A program made the position numbers and the translations under genes. The notes below the pieces were generated by a model. That model worked only from the letters and a program-made list of their open reading frames with translations. It was not told where the DNA came from and did not search any database. A stretch of 24,815 bases of DNA from W1P20-047 sp045118335 (GTDB lineage: Bacteria; Actinomycetota; Coriobacteriia; Coriobacteriales; Eggerthellaceae), in the NCBI GenBank assembly GCA_045118335.1, contig JBGUXY010000018.1, positions 1 through 24,815 of the forward strand, in the 5' to 3' direction. Shown piece by piece: positions 1-6,785 of the stretch (within the stretch, counting starts at the first letter, position 1; each line of letters starts with the position of its first letter).

Positions 1-10
1 TGTTGGAAGA

Positions 11-35
11 GAGGGATGCGCAATGCGCATCCCTC
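11..35 (-). terminator. Intrinsic terminator-like hairpin downstream of tRNA-Pro
   Basis: Perfect 11-bp inverted repeat GAGGGATGCGC / GCGCATCCCTC with a 3-nt loop, about 10 nt past the encoded CCA of the minus-strand tRNA-Pro. The following bases on the minus strand (TCTTCCAACA) are only moderately T-rich, so the U-tract is weak. Position and stem strength suggest transcript termination or 3' end protection. Confidence 0.6.
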
Positions 36-44
36 GTGCACCCA

Positions 45-121
45 TGGTCGGGATGACTGGATTTGAACCAGCGACCTCTGCGTCCCGAACGCAGCGCTCT
101 ACCAAACTGAGCCACATCCCG
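45..121 (-). tRNA. tRNA-Pro, anticodon CGG
   Basis: On the minus strand the 77-nt gene folds as a cloverleaf. The acceptor stem pairs CGGGATG (5' end at 121) with CATCCCG, followed by discriminator A and an encoded CCA (positions 45-47). The anticodon arm has stem CTGCG/CGCAG and loop TTCGGGA, giving anticodon CGG, which reads proline CCG codons. The T arm carries GGTTCAAATCC-type sequence. A hairpin terminator follows, so the gene appears monocistronic. Confidence 0.96.
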
Positions 122-151
122 AAAAACCTTTGCTGCAATGCAGCGGCAGAT

Positions 152-160
152 ATATTAGCA
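152..160 (-). promoter_or_regulatory. Extended -10 promoter for tRNA-Pro
   Basis: On the minus strand TGCTAATAT is an extended -10 (TG, one base, then TAATAT) about 30 nt upstream of the mature tRNA-Pro 5' end. No good -35 is seen, which is usual for extended -10 promoters. The same TGCTANNAT pattern lies upstream of several other minus-strand genes in this window. Confidence 0.45.
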
Positions 161-180
161 CAAGCGATGGAAAAGAAAAG

Positions 181-200
181 GGGGAGCTTTCACCCTCCCC
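181..200 (-). terminator. Intrinsic terminator of the first NlpC/P60 gene
   Basis: Stem GGGGAG / CTCCCC with an 8-nt loop starts 6 nt after the minus-strand stop codon of the hydrolase gene and is followed on that strand by a pyrimidine tract (CCTTTTCTTTTCC). This is a classical Rho-independent terminator separating the hydrolase from tRNA-Pro. Confidence 0.8.
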
Positions 201-206
201 AAATCT

Positions 207-1520
207 TCACCATCGCACGATGATCATGTCTGACTGAACCGGGCCGATGATAACGCCGATGCCATAGTCGGCTGCGTGGATCATCTGGCCGTCGCCGATG
301 TAGATACCGCAGTGATACGAGCTGGTGCAGACATCACCCGGCTGGGGATCGCTTACTTGCGACCATCCCATAAACGTGCCCGTGGTGCCTAAGCGGGTAT
401 GACTGCCCGTAAGGCAATAGCTCACCAGGCCCGAGCAGTCGTAGGAACCCGGACCCACAGCACCCCAGGAATAGGGTGCGCCTAGGCATGCATACGCACG
501 GCTCACGGTGTCCGAGCCGCCTTCGTATGCCTGTTCGGACCCATCGCCTTCGCCCCCACCGCCGTCGGCGCTTTCATCAACATAGGCGCTTTCATCGTCT
601 GCCGCCTCTTCTTCGACTACTTCTTCTGCGCCGTCCTCTTCCGTGGGCTCTTCGTCCGTGACGCTTTCGTTATCGCTATCGTTTTCGTCTTCTGCCTCGA
701 CATCAGCCTCGACGGGCTCTTCGTCTACGCCCTCGCCTTCGGTGGCGTCGCCTTCCCCGCCATTTGCAGAATTGGATTCGTTGAAAGCTCGGTTCTCTGC
801 ACTTGCTTCGTATTCGCCACCCGCAGCGGCCGATGCGGCAACCACCGCAGCAGCTTGCCGCGCCGCCTCTTCTTCTGCCGCCTTGCGCTCTTGTTCGAGC
901 AGTTCGGCAGCTTCGGCGCTCAAGCTGTCGTAGACGGCTTGCATCTGCGCTAAAGTGGATTCAGCTTCCGCTTCGATAGCGGCTGCCTCGTCGGCTTTCT
1001 CCTGTGCTATACGCTCTTGCTCGGAATACTCTTCCCTCGCCGATTCCAAATCGGCGCGAGCGGCCTTGGTTTGCGCCACGAGCAGGGCATCGCTTTCGTT
1101 CAGGTCGTCGAGCAGGTCCATGTTGGTGACGAACTCCTCAAACGACGTGGACCCCACGAACACTTCGAGGAAGTGATTGCCACCAGAGCGGTACATGTTG
1201 CGCACGCGAGTGCACAACCGATCTTGCAACCCTTCGATCTCTACCGTTTTCTCGTTGATTTGAATCTGGCATTCGTCCATGCGCTTCTGCGCCTCCTCCA
1301 AAGCGAAGAGGGCTTCCGTGTAATCGTTGGATGCGATGTCGAGCTGCTGCTGCATATCGACAAGCGACGCATACGCAGCTTCGGCCTCGGCCTGCTTTTC
1401 GGCGGCGGTTACGGCGCAAGCCTGATGCGGAAACGCCGCAGCCATAACGTTTAGCGCCGCGAAACCCGCCATTCCAGTTAAGAAATTTCTCCTCGAGAGA
1501 CTGGTGTAATCGTGTTTCAT
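207..1520 (-). CDS. Tat-exported PcsB/CwlO-like NlpC/P60 peptidoglycan hydrolase
   Basis: Predicted secreted cell-wall peptidase of 437 aa. The start at 1520 is preceded by GGAGGAG six bases away; a longer frame upstream has no comparable site. Residues 8-15 read LSRRNFLT, a twin-arginine signal, followed by a hydrophobic stretch ending near AHQACA-type residues around 35. Residues about 38-190 are a coiled coil of the PcsB/CwlO type with the RNMYRSGG and GSTSFEEF landmarks. Residues about 245-338 are a very acidic, Glu/Asp-rich linker. The C-terminal NlpC/P60 domain has the expected triad: Cys362 in YDCSGL, His403 in YHCGIYIGDG and His415 in MIHAAD. Known members cleave the D-Glu to diamino acid peptide bond in stem peptides, and the coiled coil is the usual contact for FtsEX-type regulators. 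It is the only one of three adjacent paralogues with a Tat signal, which is inferred to mean folded export. Function at family level is secure; substrate is not shown. Confidence 0.9.
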   Translation of the reverse strand: MKHDYTSLSRRNFLTGMAGFAALNVMAAAFPHQACAVTAAEKQAEAEAAYASLVDMQQQLDIASNDYTEALFALEEAQKRMDECQIQINEKTVEIEGLQDRLCTRVRNMYRSGGNHFLEVFVGSTSFEEFVTNMDLLDDLNESDALLVAQTKAARADLESAREEYSEQERIAQEKADEAAAIEAEAESTLAQMQAVYDSLSAEAAELLEQERKAAEEEAARQAAAVVAASAAAGGEYEASAENRAFNESNSANGGEGDATEGEGVDEEPVEADVEAEDENDSDNESVTDEEPTEEDGAEEVVEEEAADDESAYVDESADGGGGEGDGSEQAYEGGSDTVSRAYACLGAPYSWGAVGPGSYDCSGLVSYCLTGSHTRLGTTGTFMGWSQVSDPQPGDVCTSSYHCGIYIGDGQMIHAADYGIGVIIGPVQSDMIIVRW

Positions 1521-1734
1521 TGGTTCTCCTCCGGTTTGAACACAGGGTGCAGCGAAGCCGCCCCTATGGTAGGTAGCTTGAAGAATCGCGTTATGAAGAC
1601 ATGTCAAATCGTGAACAAGCCCGCTAATTGCCCAAGATGCTCACGCAGGTTCACCTGTTGACAATCGTCTAGCTCAACGACATCTGTCGCGCTTTCGGAC
1701 ACTTCGCAGTGAGCAGGTTTGTTGGTGAATTCGT

Positions 1735-2913
1735 CTAGTAGCGCACGTATGTTGCTCCGTCGGACACTTCGCGATACGTGATGCCGTATTCTTCGTTATC
1801 CGCAGAAACCATCATGCCATCACCCGTGTAGATGGCCACATGGCCATCCCACCACAAGATATCGCCCGCCTGCGCATCGCCGGAGTCGACTACGGTTCCG
1901 GCGTTGAGGATTGCGCGGTCGTTGTGGCCGCCGACATCGATGCCGTTTTGGGAGTATACGTACTGGACAAGGCCGGAGCAGTCAAACGTCGAGCTGCTGG
2001 CATCTTCAGCTCCATAGCTGTAGTTGCCGCCAACGAAGCTCATTGCCAGATCGACGATGGCGTTTCCCGTGTTCGAGTCGTAACCCACCACTTGCGCCGT
2101 GGTGCCGTCGGAAAGCGTGGCTACACCCGACGCTTCATCGTAGGCTACGATGTTATCCTGCGGGACATAGTTTTCCTGGGTGGCAGCATCATACTGAATG
2201 AGCTGCTCGTTTCCACCCTGCGGTACTTCAACCCAGCCATCCGCAGTTTGGATCTGCACCATCTGGGTTTGACCAGCCCGAGTCTGCGCTTGGGCGGCGA
2301 TGAGCGCTGCAGTCTGTTCGTCGGCAAGCAACCGCTGGTATTCGGCTTGGATTTCGGACGCCATCGCGTTCGCCTCGTCGCGCAAGGCCGCAGCCTCTTC
2401 TGCCTTCTGGGCGGCTATCGCGCTCTGTTCTTCGTATTCGGCTTTCGCCGCCTCAAGCTCATCGCGAGCAGCCTTGATTTCGGCTACCGACTGGGCGTCG
2501 TTCTCGTTCAGGTCGTTGAGCAGATCAAGATTGGTTATGAATTCGTCGAAAGAGGCAGAGCCCAGAACAACATCGATGATGGTGGCGTTGTCCATGCGGT
2601 ACATGGCACGCAGGCGGGTGCACAGGTGTTTTTGCAGCTCTTCGATTTCCGCCGTCTTCGCCTCGATGGTGGCTTCCGCTTCGGCGACTTTCTGCTCGGC
2701 TTCTTCCTGGGCGTCAAGCGCCGCTTGATAATTGGCGTTCGCCTCGTCGACGCGAACCATCATGTTGTTGAGTGCCTGCAACGCAGCTTCTGCGGATGCG
2801 TAGTCGTCGGCAAAAGCCAGAGAAGGAACGGAGACGATAATCGCACAGGCGATGGCGCAAACAGCTGAAACGATGGCGCCAATCTTAGTTTCCCAATGTA
2901 CTCTTTCGAACAT
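1735..2913 (-). CDS. Secreted PcsB/CwlO-like NlpC/P60 hydrolase, atypical third catalytic position
   Basis: A 392-aa secreted hydrolase. The start at 2913 follows GGAGGG by six bases, in the same upstream context (GTGACAGGAGGGCAT) as the next paralogue. A Sec-type signal peptide (hydrophobic core IVSAVCAIACAIIVSVP) ends near SLAFA-DD. A coiled coil with RAMYR and GSASFDEF landmarks covers about residues 36-200, then a Gln-rich linker, then NlpC/P60. Cys312 lies in FDCSGL and His358 in DGHVAIYTGDG. The third triad position, His in both neighbours (MIHAAD), is Ser370 here (MVSADN). The family usually has His, Asn or Gln at this place, so activity or specificity may differ, or the nearby Asn may substitute. 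The linker has a short segment shared with the third paralogue (ATLSDGTT and YDSNTGNAIVD), indicating duplication and divergence. Confidence 0.88.
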   Translation of the reverse strand: MFERVHWETKIGAIVSAVCAIACAIIVSVPSLAFADDYASAEAALQALNNMMVRVDEANANYQAALDAQEEAEQKVAEAEATIEAKTAEIEELQKHLCTRLRAMYRMDNATIIDVVLGSASFDEFITNLDLLNDLNENDAQSVAEIKAARDELEAAKAEYEEQSAIAAQKAEEAAALRDEANAMASEIQAEYQRLLADEQTAALIAAQAQTRAGQTQMVQIQTADGWVEVPQGGNEQLIQYDAATQENYVPQDNIVAYDEASGVATLSDGTTAQVVGYDSNTGNAIVDLAMSFVGGNYSYGAEDASSSTFDCSGLVQYVYSQNGIDVGGHNDRAILNAGTVVDSGDAQAGDILWWDGHVAIYTGDGMMVSADNEEYGITYREVSDGATYVRY

Positions 2914-2958
2914 GGCATGCCCTCCTGTCACATCAGTTTTCAGTTACGGCACACCTTG

Positions 2959-2967
2959 ATTCTAGCA
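2959..2967 (-). promoter_or_regulatory. Extended -10 promoter for the second NlpC/P60 gene
   Basis: TGCTAGAAT on the minus strand (extended -10, TG-C-TAGAAT), 46 nt upstream of the start at 2913. The region 17-18 nt further upstream (TTTTAG) matches a -35 poorly. The equivalent motif upstream of the third paralogue is TGCTAGACT. Confidence 0.45.
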
Positions 2968-3159
2968 TTGGCTTCCAAGCCCCTAAAACTAACCAATTTA
3001 TCGTCACAGACGCTGCATGTCCCCTTGTCAACATGCATGTTTACAGTCCGTTCGCCGGCGTATTCCAGCCGTTTGCCACAAGTGTTTTGCTTATTGGTCA
3101 CGCTTTGAAGAGCCTGTTCTGTTCGCGCTAAACAGTTGTCTGGACTGACCCATAAATGA

Positions 3160-3187
3160 GTTCCGCCGTTCTGAAAAACGGCGGAAC
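3160..3187 (-). terminator. Intrinsic terminator of the third NlpC/P60 gene
   Basis: Perfect 11-bp stem GTTCCGCCGTT / AACGGCGGAAC with a 6-nt loop, 43 nt after the minus-strand stop at 3231. The tail on the minus strand is CATTTATG, moderately T-rich. It should end transcription before the second paralogue, so the hydrolase genes are probably separate units. Confidence 0.75.
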
Positions 3188-3230
3188 GAAGCAGTTTCGA
3201 GTTGTTGTGTGGCTATGCGAGCCGCATGCC

Positions 3231-4385
3231 CTACGGACGTACGTAGATCATGCCATCCTGGACATCGCCTTGGATGACGCCGATGCCGTAGTCGGCAGCA
3301 TGAATCATCTGGCCGTCGCCCACATAGATGCCCGTGTGGCCCTCGTTGACGCACACGTCACCGGGCTGTGGGTCGCTGACCTGGTTCCAACCCATGAAGG
3401 TATGGGTGGTGCCCAAGCGGGTGTGGCTGCCGGAAAGGGCATAGCTGACCAAGCCGGAGCAGTCATAGCCGCCGCCATCAGCGCCAACGCCACCCCAGAC
3501 ATAAGCCGATCCCATGGCGGAGCGAGCGCGGTCGACAACGGCATTGCCCGTGCTGGAATCGTAGTTGCTCACCGATACGGTCGAGCCATCGGAAAGCGTA
3601 GCGGTACCAGTTGATTCATCGTAAGACTGAATATCTTCTGAGGAAATCGTCTCCTGGTACGTTTCGCCACCGCCACCAGCTGCGGCCTGGGCCTGGGCTT
3701 GTGCTTCTGCTTCTGCTGCTGCCGCAGCTGCAGCAGCTGCTTCGGCTTGCTGCCTCTGAATGAGCAGTTCCTGAGCTTCGGCGTCCAACTGCATGTACAC
3801 AGCCTGCATTGCATAGACCTGTTCGGTAGCAGCAGCTTGCGCGTCTGCAGCGTCTTGAGCCGCCTGAGCAGCGCGGGCGCTCTCTTCCTCGAGCACGACC
3901 TTGGCATCTTCGCATTCCTGGCGTGCGGTTTTAATATCGCTCACCATCTGGGCATCATTGTTGTTGAGCTTGTTGAGCGTATCCCAATTGGTCGAGAACT
4001 CCTCAAACGAACTCGATCCGAGCAGCACATCCAAAAACGACGACGAACCCGAGCGGTACATGCTACGGGCGCGGTCGCCTAGCTTGCCCTGGTATTCGCC
4101 GATTTCGGCAGTTTTCTCATCGATGGTAGCCTGAGCATCGACAACGCTTTGCTCGGCTTCCTGCTGAACCGCGACGGCGTTCTCGTAATCCCAGTTGGCC
4201 TGATCGAGCTCGACGAGCATGATATTGAGCGTCTGCAGGGCTGCATCAACCTCTGCCAGCTTTTCTTCGTAAGCATCTGCATACGCCTGCGTCGGCGCCA
4301 CCATGGCAGCGGCACACGCGATGGCGCACGCAGCGGAGCCGGCGATGGCGGCAAAGCCCGCACGGCGCATCTTTCCTTCAAACAT
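3231..4385 (-). CDS. Secreted PcsB/CwlO-like NlpC/P60 peptidoglycan hydrolase
   Basis: A 384-aa secreted hydrolase starting at 4385, six bases after GGAGGG. A Sec-type signal peptide (about residues 1-37, ending TQAYA-DA) has a short positive N-terminus (KMRR). The coiled coil spans about residues 38-205, with RSMYRSGS and GSSSFEEF landmarks typical of PcsB/CwlO. An Ala/Gln-rich run (about 208-235) follows. The catalytic domain has Cys309 in YDCSGL, His350 in EGHTGIYVGDG and His362 in MIHAAD, so the triad is intact. Its last 75 residues are nearly those of the Tat-exported paralogue (GSHTRLGTT, FMGW, SDPQPGDVC, MIHAADYGIGV), while the linker resembles the second paralogue. This mixture points to duplication with recombination inside the cluster. 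The predicted role is stem-peptide cleavage during septation or growth. Confidence 0.9.
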   Translation of the reverse strand: MFEGKMRRAGFAAIAGSAACAIACAAAMVAPTQAYADAYEEKLAEVDAALQTLNIMLVELDQANWDYENAVAVQQEAEQSVVDAQATIDEKTAEIGEYQGKLGDRARSMYRSGSSSFLDVLLGSSSFEEFSTNWDTLNKLNNNDAQMVSDIKTARQECEDAKVVLEEESARAAQAAQDAADAQAAATEQVYAMQAVYMQLDAEAQELLIQRQQAEAAAAAAAAAEAEAQAQAQAAAGGGGETYQETISSEDIQSYDESTGTATLSDGSTVSVSNYDSSTGNAVVDRARSAMGSAYVWGGVGADGGGYDCSGLVSYALSGSHTRLGTTHTFMGWNQVSDPQPGDVCVNEGHTGIYVGDGQMIHAADYGIGVIQGDVQDGMIYVRP

Positions 4386-4432
4386 GACTATGCCCTCCTG
4401 TCACAATCGCTTTCGGTGCGGCATGGCATGAG

Positions 4433-4460
4433 AGTCTAGCAGCTCACAAGAATCGGGCAA
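4433..4460 (-). promoter_or_regulatory. Sigma-A type promoter for the third NlpC/P60 gene
   Basis: On the minus strand TTGCCC, 16 nt, TAGACT, with a TG one base before the -10 (TGCTAGACT). The -10 lies about 48 nt upstream of the start codon at 4385. Confidence 0.55.
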
Positions 4461-4634
4461 AATCAGATGCCCCTATATATGTAAGCATCCATGTCACCAG
4501 TTCAGACAGCAAATCTGCCATTGTTATCATCGTGTTTTCAACCACTTTTCCACGGCATTTTTCAAAGAATGCCCAGCAAATCGCAACAAAACGGATTTCG
4601 AATCACCACATTATCAACGGAAATGCCACGATAA

Positions 4635-4663
4635 TCGACCGCTAACCCAATGTGCGGTATAAT
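4635..4663 (+). promoter_or_regulatory. Sigma-A type promoter for hpf
   Basis: TCGACC, 17 nt, TATAAT. The -10 is a perfect consensus and the -35 matches four of six positions. Transcription would start near 4670, giving a leader of about 105 nt before the hpf start. Confidence 0.7.
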
Positions 4664-4677
4664 CGAGACGTCAGCCA

Positions 4678-4770
4678 ATGAGAGAAGCGTTGCCGATGAT
4701 GTATCCAAGTTCCAAACGCGTGCGGCAGCTTCATTCGGGCTGCTTTTTTGTCCCCGATTCAGGAAGGTGA
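4678..4770 (+). CDS. Possible 30-codon leader peptide upstream of hpf
   Basis: An open frame of 30 codons starts at ATG 4678, only about 8 nt after the predicted transcription start, and runs through the hairpin and T-run at 4725-4749. It ends in TGA at 4768-4770, inside the hpf ribosome-binding region and 4 nt before the hpf start. It has no Shine-Dalgarno sequence, so it would have to be nearly leaderless. The encoded peptide (start MREALPMMYPSS) resembles nothing I know. The geometry would suit translational coupling or attenuation, but chance openness over 90 nt is common. Confidence 0.2.
   Translation: MREALPMMYPSSKRVRQLHSGCFFVPDSGR
4725..4749 (+). terminator. Terminator-like hairpin in the hpf leader (possible attenuator)
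   Basis: Stem GCAGC / GCTGC with a 9-nt loop is followed directly by six T residues (4744-4749). It sits between the hpf promoter and the hpf start, 25 nt upstream of the ATG, so it would end transcripts before hpf unless overcome. The stem is short (5 bp plus a possible wobble). Confidence 0.45.
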
Positions 4771-4774
4771 TTAC

Positions 4775-5338
4775 ATGGAGATTTCTGTCACCGGTAGGCG
4801 CATGACCGTGTCCGAGTCCCTGAAGTCTTATGCCGAGGAGAAAATCGGCGGTGCCATGAAAGTCATGGACATCGATCCGCTCGTTGCAGAAGTAATCCTG
4901 CATGTCGAAAAGAACCGCGCGAACCCGCGTCCCTGCGTATGCGAAGTCACGATGACCACCAAAGGGCACATCATCCGCGTGGAGGAATCCGAAGAGGACA
5001 TGTTCGCCGCCATCGACGTCGCCGCTGCCAAGGTCGTGCGCCAGATGCGCAAGTACAAGACCCGCGTCGTCGACCGCAAGATCCGCGCTGAAGCCCCGGG
5101 GTATCGTGCCTTTGCCGAAGATCCGGATTTCGACGCCCTGATGGAAGAGCTTTCCGCCGACGAAGTGGTGCGCGTGAAGGAAATCGACTTCAAGCCACTC
5201 ACCGAAGAAGAGGCGCTCGTGCAGATCGATTTGCTGGGCCACGATTTCTTCGCCTACATCGATCGCGATTCCAATGCCTTCTGCGTTCTGTATCGTCGTG
5301 ACAACGGAGGCTACGGCCTGTTGAAGCAGGCACTGTAA
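4775..5338 (+). CDS. hpf: Ribosome hibernation-promoting factor, long form
   Basis: A 187-aa protein starting at ATG 4775 after AGGAAGGTG; an upstream TTG in the same frame is less likely. The N-terminal S30AE/RaiA domain (about residues 1-100) opens with MEISVTGRRM and contains the YAEEKI helix and the basic helix near VVRQMRKYKTRV. A linker leads to the C-terminal dimerisation domain (about 130-187: VVRVKEIDFKPLTEEEA, FFAYIDRDSNAFCVLYRRDNGGYGLL), which marks the long form. Long HPF binds the 30S decoding region and dimerises two 70S ribosomes into inactive 100S particles in stationary phase or stress. It stands alone between its own promoter and a strong terminator, with a leader that may add attenuation control. 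Confidence 0.96.
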   Translation: MEISVTGRRMTVSESLKSYAEEKIGGAMKVMDIDPLVAEVILHVEKNRANPRPCVCEVTMTTKGHIIRVEESEEDMFAAIDVAAAKVVRQMRKYKTRVVDRKIRAEAPGYRAFAEDPDFDALMEELSADEVVRVKEIDFKPLTEEEALVQIDLLGHDFFAYIDRDSNAFCVLYRRDNGGYGLLKQAL

Positions 5339-5398
5339 GCCATTGCAAGGGGCAGCCACTTGTGGCGACCTAGCTGCAACATATATAGATGAATAGAT

Positions 5399-5423
5399 GA
5401 CGGCCCCGACTTTCGGGGCCGTC
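5399..5423 (+). terminator. Intrinsic terminator of hpf
   Basis: Perfect 10-bp stem GACGGCCCCG / CGGGGCCGTC with a 5-nt loop and tail TTGCATTTGG, 60 nt past the hpf stop. Confidence 0.85.
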
Positions 5424-5462
5424 TTGCATTTGGAGCTCAACCCAGCAAACAGCGATCGCAAA

Positions 5463-5489
5463 AACGGCAGGATGTCCTTCCCTGCCGTT
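5463..5489 (-). terminator. Intrinsic terminator of the EamA-family gene
   Basis: Stem AACGGCAGG / CCTGCCGTT (9 bp, 9-nt loop). On the minus strand it is followed by a T-run (CCGTTTTTGC), 11 nt after the stop at 5501. Confidence 0.8.
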
Positions 5490-5500
5490 CTCTTTGCTCG

Positions 5501-6526
5501 TTATGCCGCATCCCGACCTTCATAGAAGCCAACTGGGGTTAAAGCGTAGCGAGCCCAACTGATTGCACGTCGTGGCACAGGCTCGAGTGCGGGCCGGTGA
5601 ACCGTAACGGCAACTGAAGGCTCGACGGTTTGCGAAGATGACACGGTCGTTGCCTCAAAGCGACCCTCGAGAACACTTGACATGACCGTGCATGCCACGA
5701 TGATTACGCACCCCGCCATGCCAAGCAGGGAAAGCACCTCTCCCAAGGCAAACATGGAAATGATTGCCGTTACCACGGGCTCGGCGCACAGCACCACCGA
5801 AACGGTCGCCGAAGGAATCTTGGCCAGAGCAGCGTTTTGCAAGAAGAAGGCAACGCATGTGCCCAGCACGGCCAGCAAGCCAATGCAAACCCAACTCGTC
5901 GCAGACACCACACCAAATGCGGGAAGCGGCTCGGAAGCAAGTGCGCCCACAAGCGCCACCAGAAACGTGGTGCCTATCTGGGCGGTGGAAACTGCCATGG
6001 CATCGAGCTTGCCTGCGCAGCGTTCGGAAAGCACCATCGATCCAGCGATGCATGCCGAGCATATAAGCCCCGCGATCTCGCCAAGGCCCAGCCCCAGTCT
6101 GCCACCGTTGCAGCTGAGCAGGTACAGGCCCACGAGCACGGCCATCTGCAGCCCGAGCGTGTTCACCTTGTAAGCGCGTCGCAGCAATACAAGCGAAAAG
6201 GCCGGCGCGAACAACATGGGAAGGGAAATGAAGAAGGCGGCATTCGTAGCGCTGGTCCACGCAACCGCCAGAGCGCAAGCGATATAGGAAACCGCCATGC
6301 ACAAACTGGTGGGTAGCCACACCTTCAAGCCGGCTTCGTGCAGTTGAGGAAGGCTCTTGCGCCCGAAGAACAGCAAGAACACCAAAAACGCCAACCCGAA
6401 GCGAAGAGTCGAACACCACAATGGAGTGATTCCCGCATAGGCGAACTTCATCAACACGTTGCCAAAGCCGAAAATGGCGGCTTCAAGGGCGACGAATACC
6501 ACATAGACCAGGTTTTTCCCTTGCAC
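5501..6526 (-). CDS. EamA/DMT-family inner-membrane transporter
   Basis: A 341-aa polytopic membrane protein. The GTG start at 6526 is chosen because AAAGGAG lies six bases upstream; a longer frame would begin with TTG at 6559 without a ribosome site. Two repeated EamA halves give about ten membrane segments: the first runs through FGFGNVLMKFAY, PLWCSTLRFGLAFLVF and a SYIACALAVAWTSATNAAF segment; the second ends with NAALAKIPSATVSVV, EPVVTAIISMFALGE and CVIIVACTVM. These PSATVS and EPV motifs are typical of DMT exporters. A hydrophilic tail of about 55 residues follows. Members export amino acids or other metabolites, sometimes drugs; the substrate here cannot be read from sequence. It is divergent from a LysR regulator, which is its likely controller. 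Confidence 0.88.
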   Translation of the reverse strand: MQGKNLVYVVFVALEAAIFGFGNVLMKFAYAGITPLWCSTLRFGLAFLVFLLFFGRKSLPQLHEAGLKVWLPTSLCMAVSYIACALAVAWTSATNAAFFISLPMLFAPAFSLVLLRRAYKVNTLGLQMAVLVGLYLLSCNGGRLGLGLGEIAGLICSACIAGSMVLSERCAGKLDAMAVSTAQIGTTFLVALVGALASEPLPAFGVVSATSWVCIGLLAVLGTCVAFFLQNAALAKIPSATVSVVLCAEPVVTAIISMFALGEVLSLLGMAGCVIIVACTVMSSVLEGRFEATTVSSSQTVEPSVAVTVHRPALEPVPRRAISWARYALTPVGFYEGRDAA

Positions 6527-6736
6527 GCTCGGCTCCTTTCCCAACACACTCGGACACAACTGGGCACACGACTACCCAGGCCCTGTCCTCGCAGCGCTTT
6601 TCGCATCCGATGTTTCCATTGACTTCTCAGCCGCCTGGGAATTGTGTCCTGAAGTAGGTTCAGGCAGCTTTGACGATTTGCATGGTACGACCCCTGTACA
6701 TAAAAGTAAAACGGGATTATCTTATAAGAAATCAAG

Positions 6737-6758
6737 GTTTCCTTGTATCGCAGGAAAC
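6737..6758. promoter_or_regulatory. Candidate LysR-type operator
   Basis: Inverted repeat GTTTCC, 10 nt, GGAAAC in the intergenic region between the divergent EamA and LysR genes, 28 nt upstream of the regulator's start. The dyad length suits a LysR-type recognition site. A second palindrome, CTTATAAG (6721-6728), lies next to it and may be part of the same control region. Confidence 0.4.
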
Positions 6759-6785
6759 TGCATATTCTAGGAGGTTTTTTGCATA

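Larger units (their letters stand above)
2914..3230. other. Intergenic region between NlpC/P60 paralogues
   Basis: This 317-bp gap has no credible coding sequence. It holds the terminator of the upstream paralogue (3160-3187) and the promoter and ribosome site of the downstream one (about 2900-2990, minus strand). The central part, about 2990-3155, is plain AT-richer sequence in which I see nothing else definite. Confidence 0.6.
4386..4774. other. Divergent intergenic region between NlpC/P60 gene and hpf
   Basis: This 389-bp region contains the minus-strand promoter of the third NlpC/P60 gene (4433-4460), the plus-strand hpf promoter (4635-4663) and the hpf leader with a hairpin plus T-run (4725-4749). 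Between about 4465 and 4630 the DNA is AT-rich with no gene or clear structure. Confidence 0.65.

Noticed and set aside
1840..2868. Plus-strand open frame of 342 codons opposite the second NlpC/P60 gene
   Set aside because: Antisense shadow of a coiled-coil gene with skewed codon use; no domain and no ribosome site.
4663..4775. raiA-type structured RNA upstream of hpf
   Set aside because: The leader is only about 105 nt, too short for the large raiA RNA, and its motifs are not evident.
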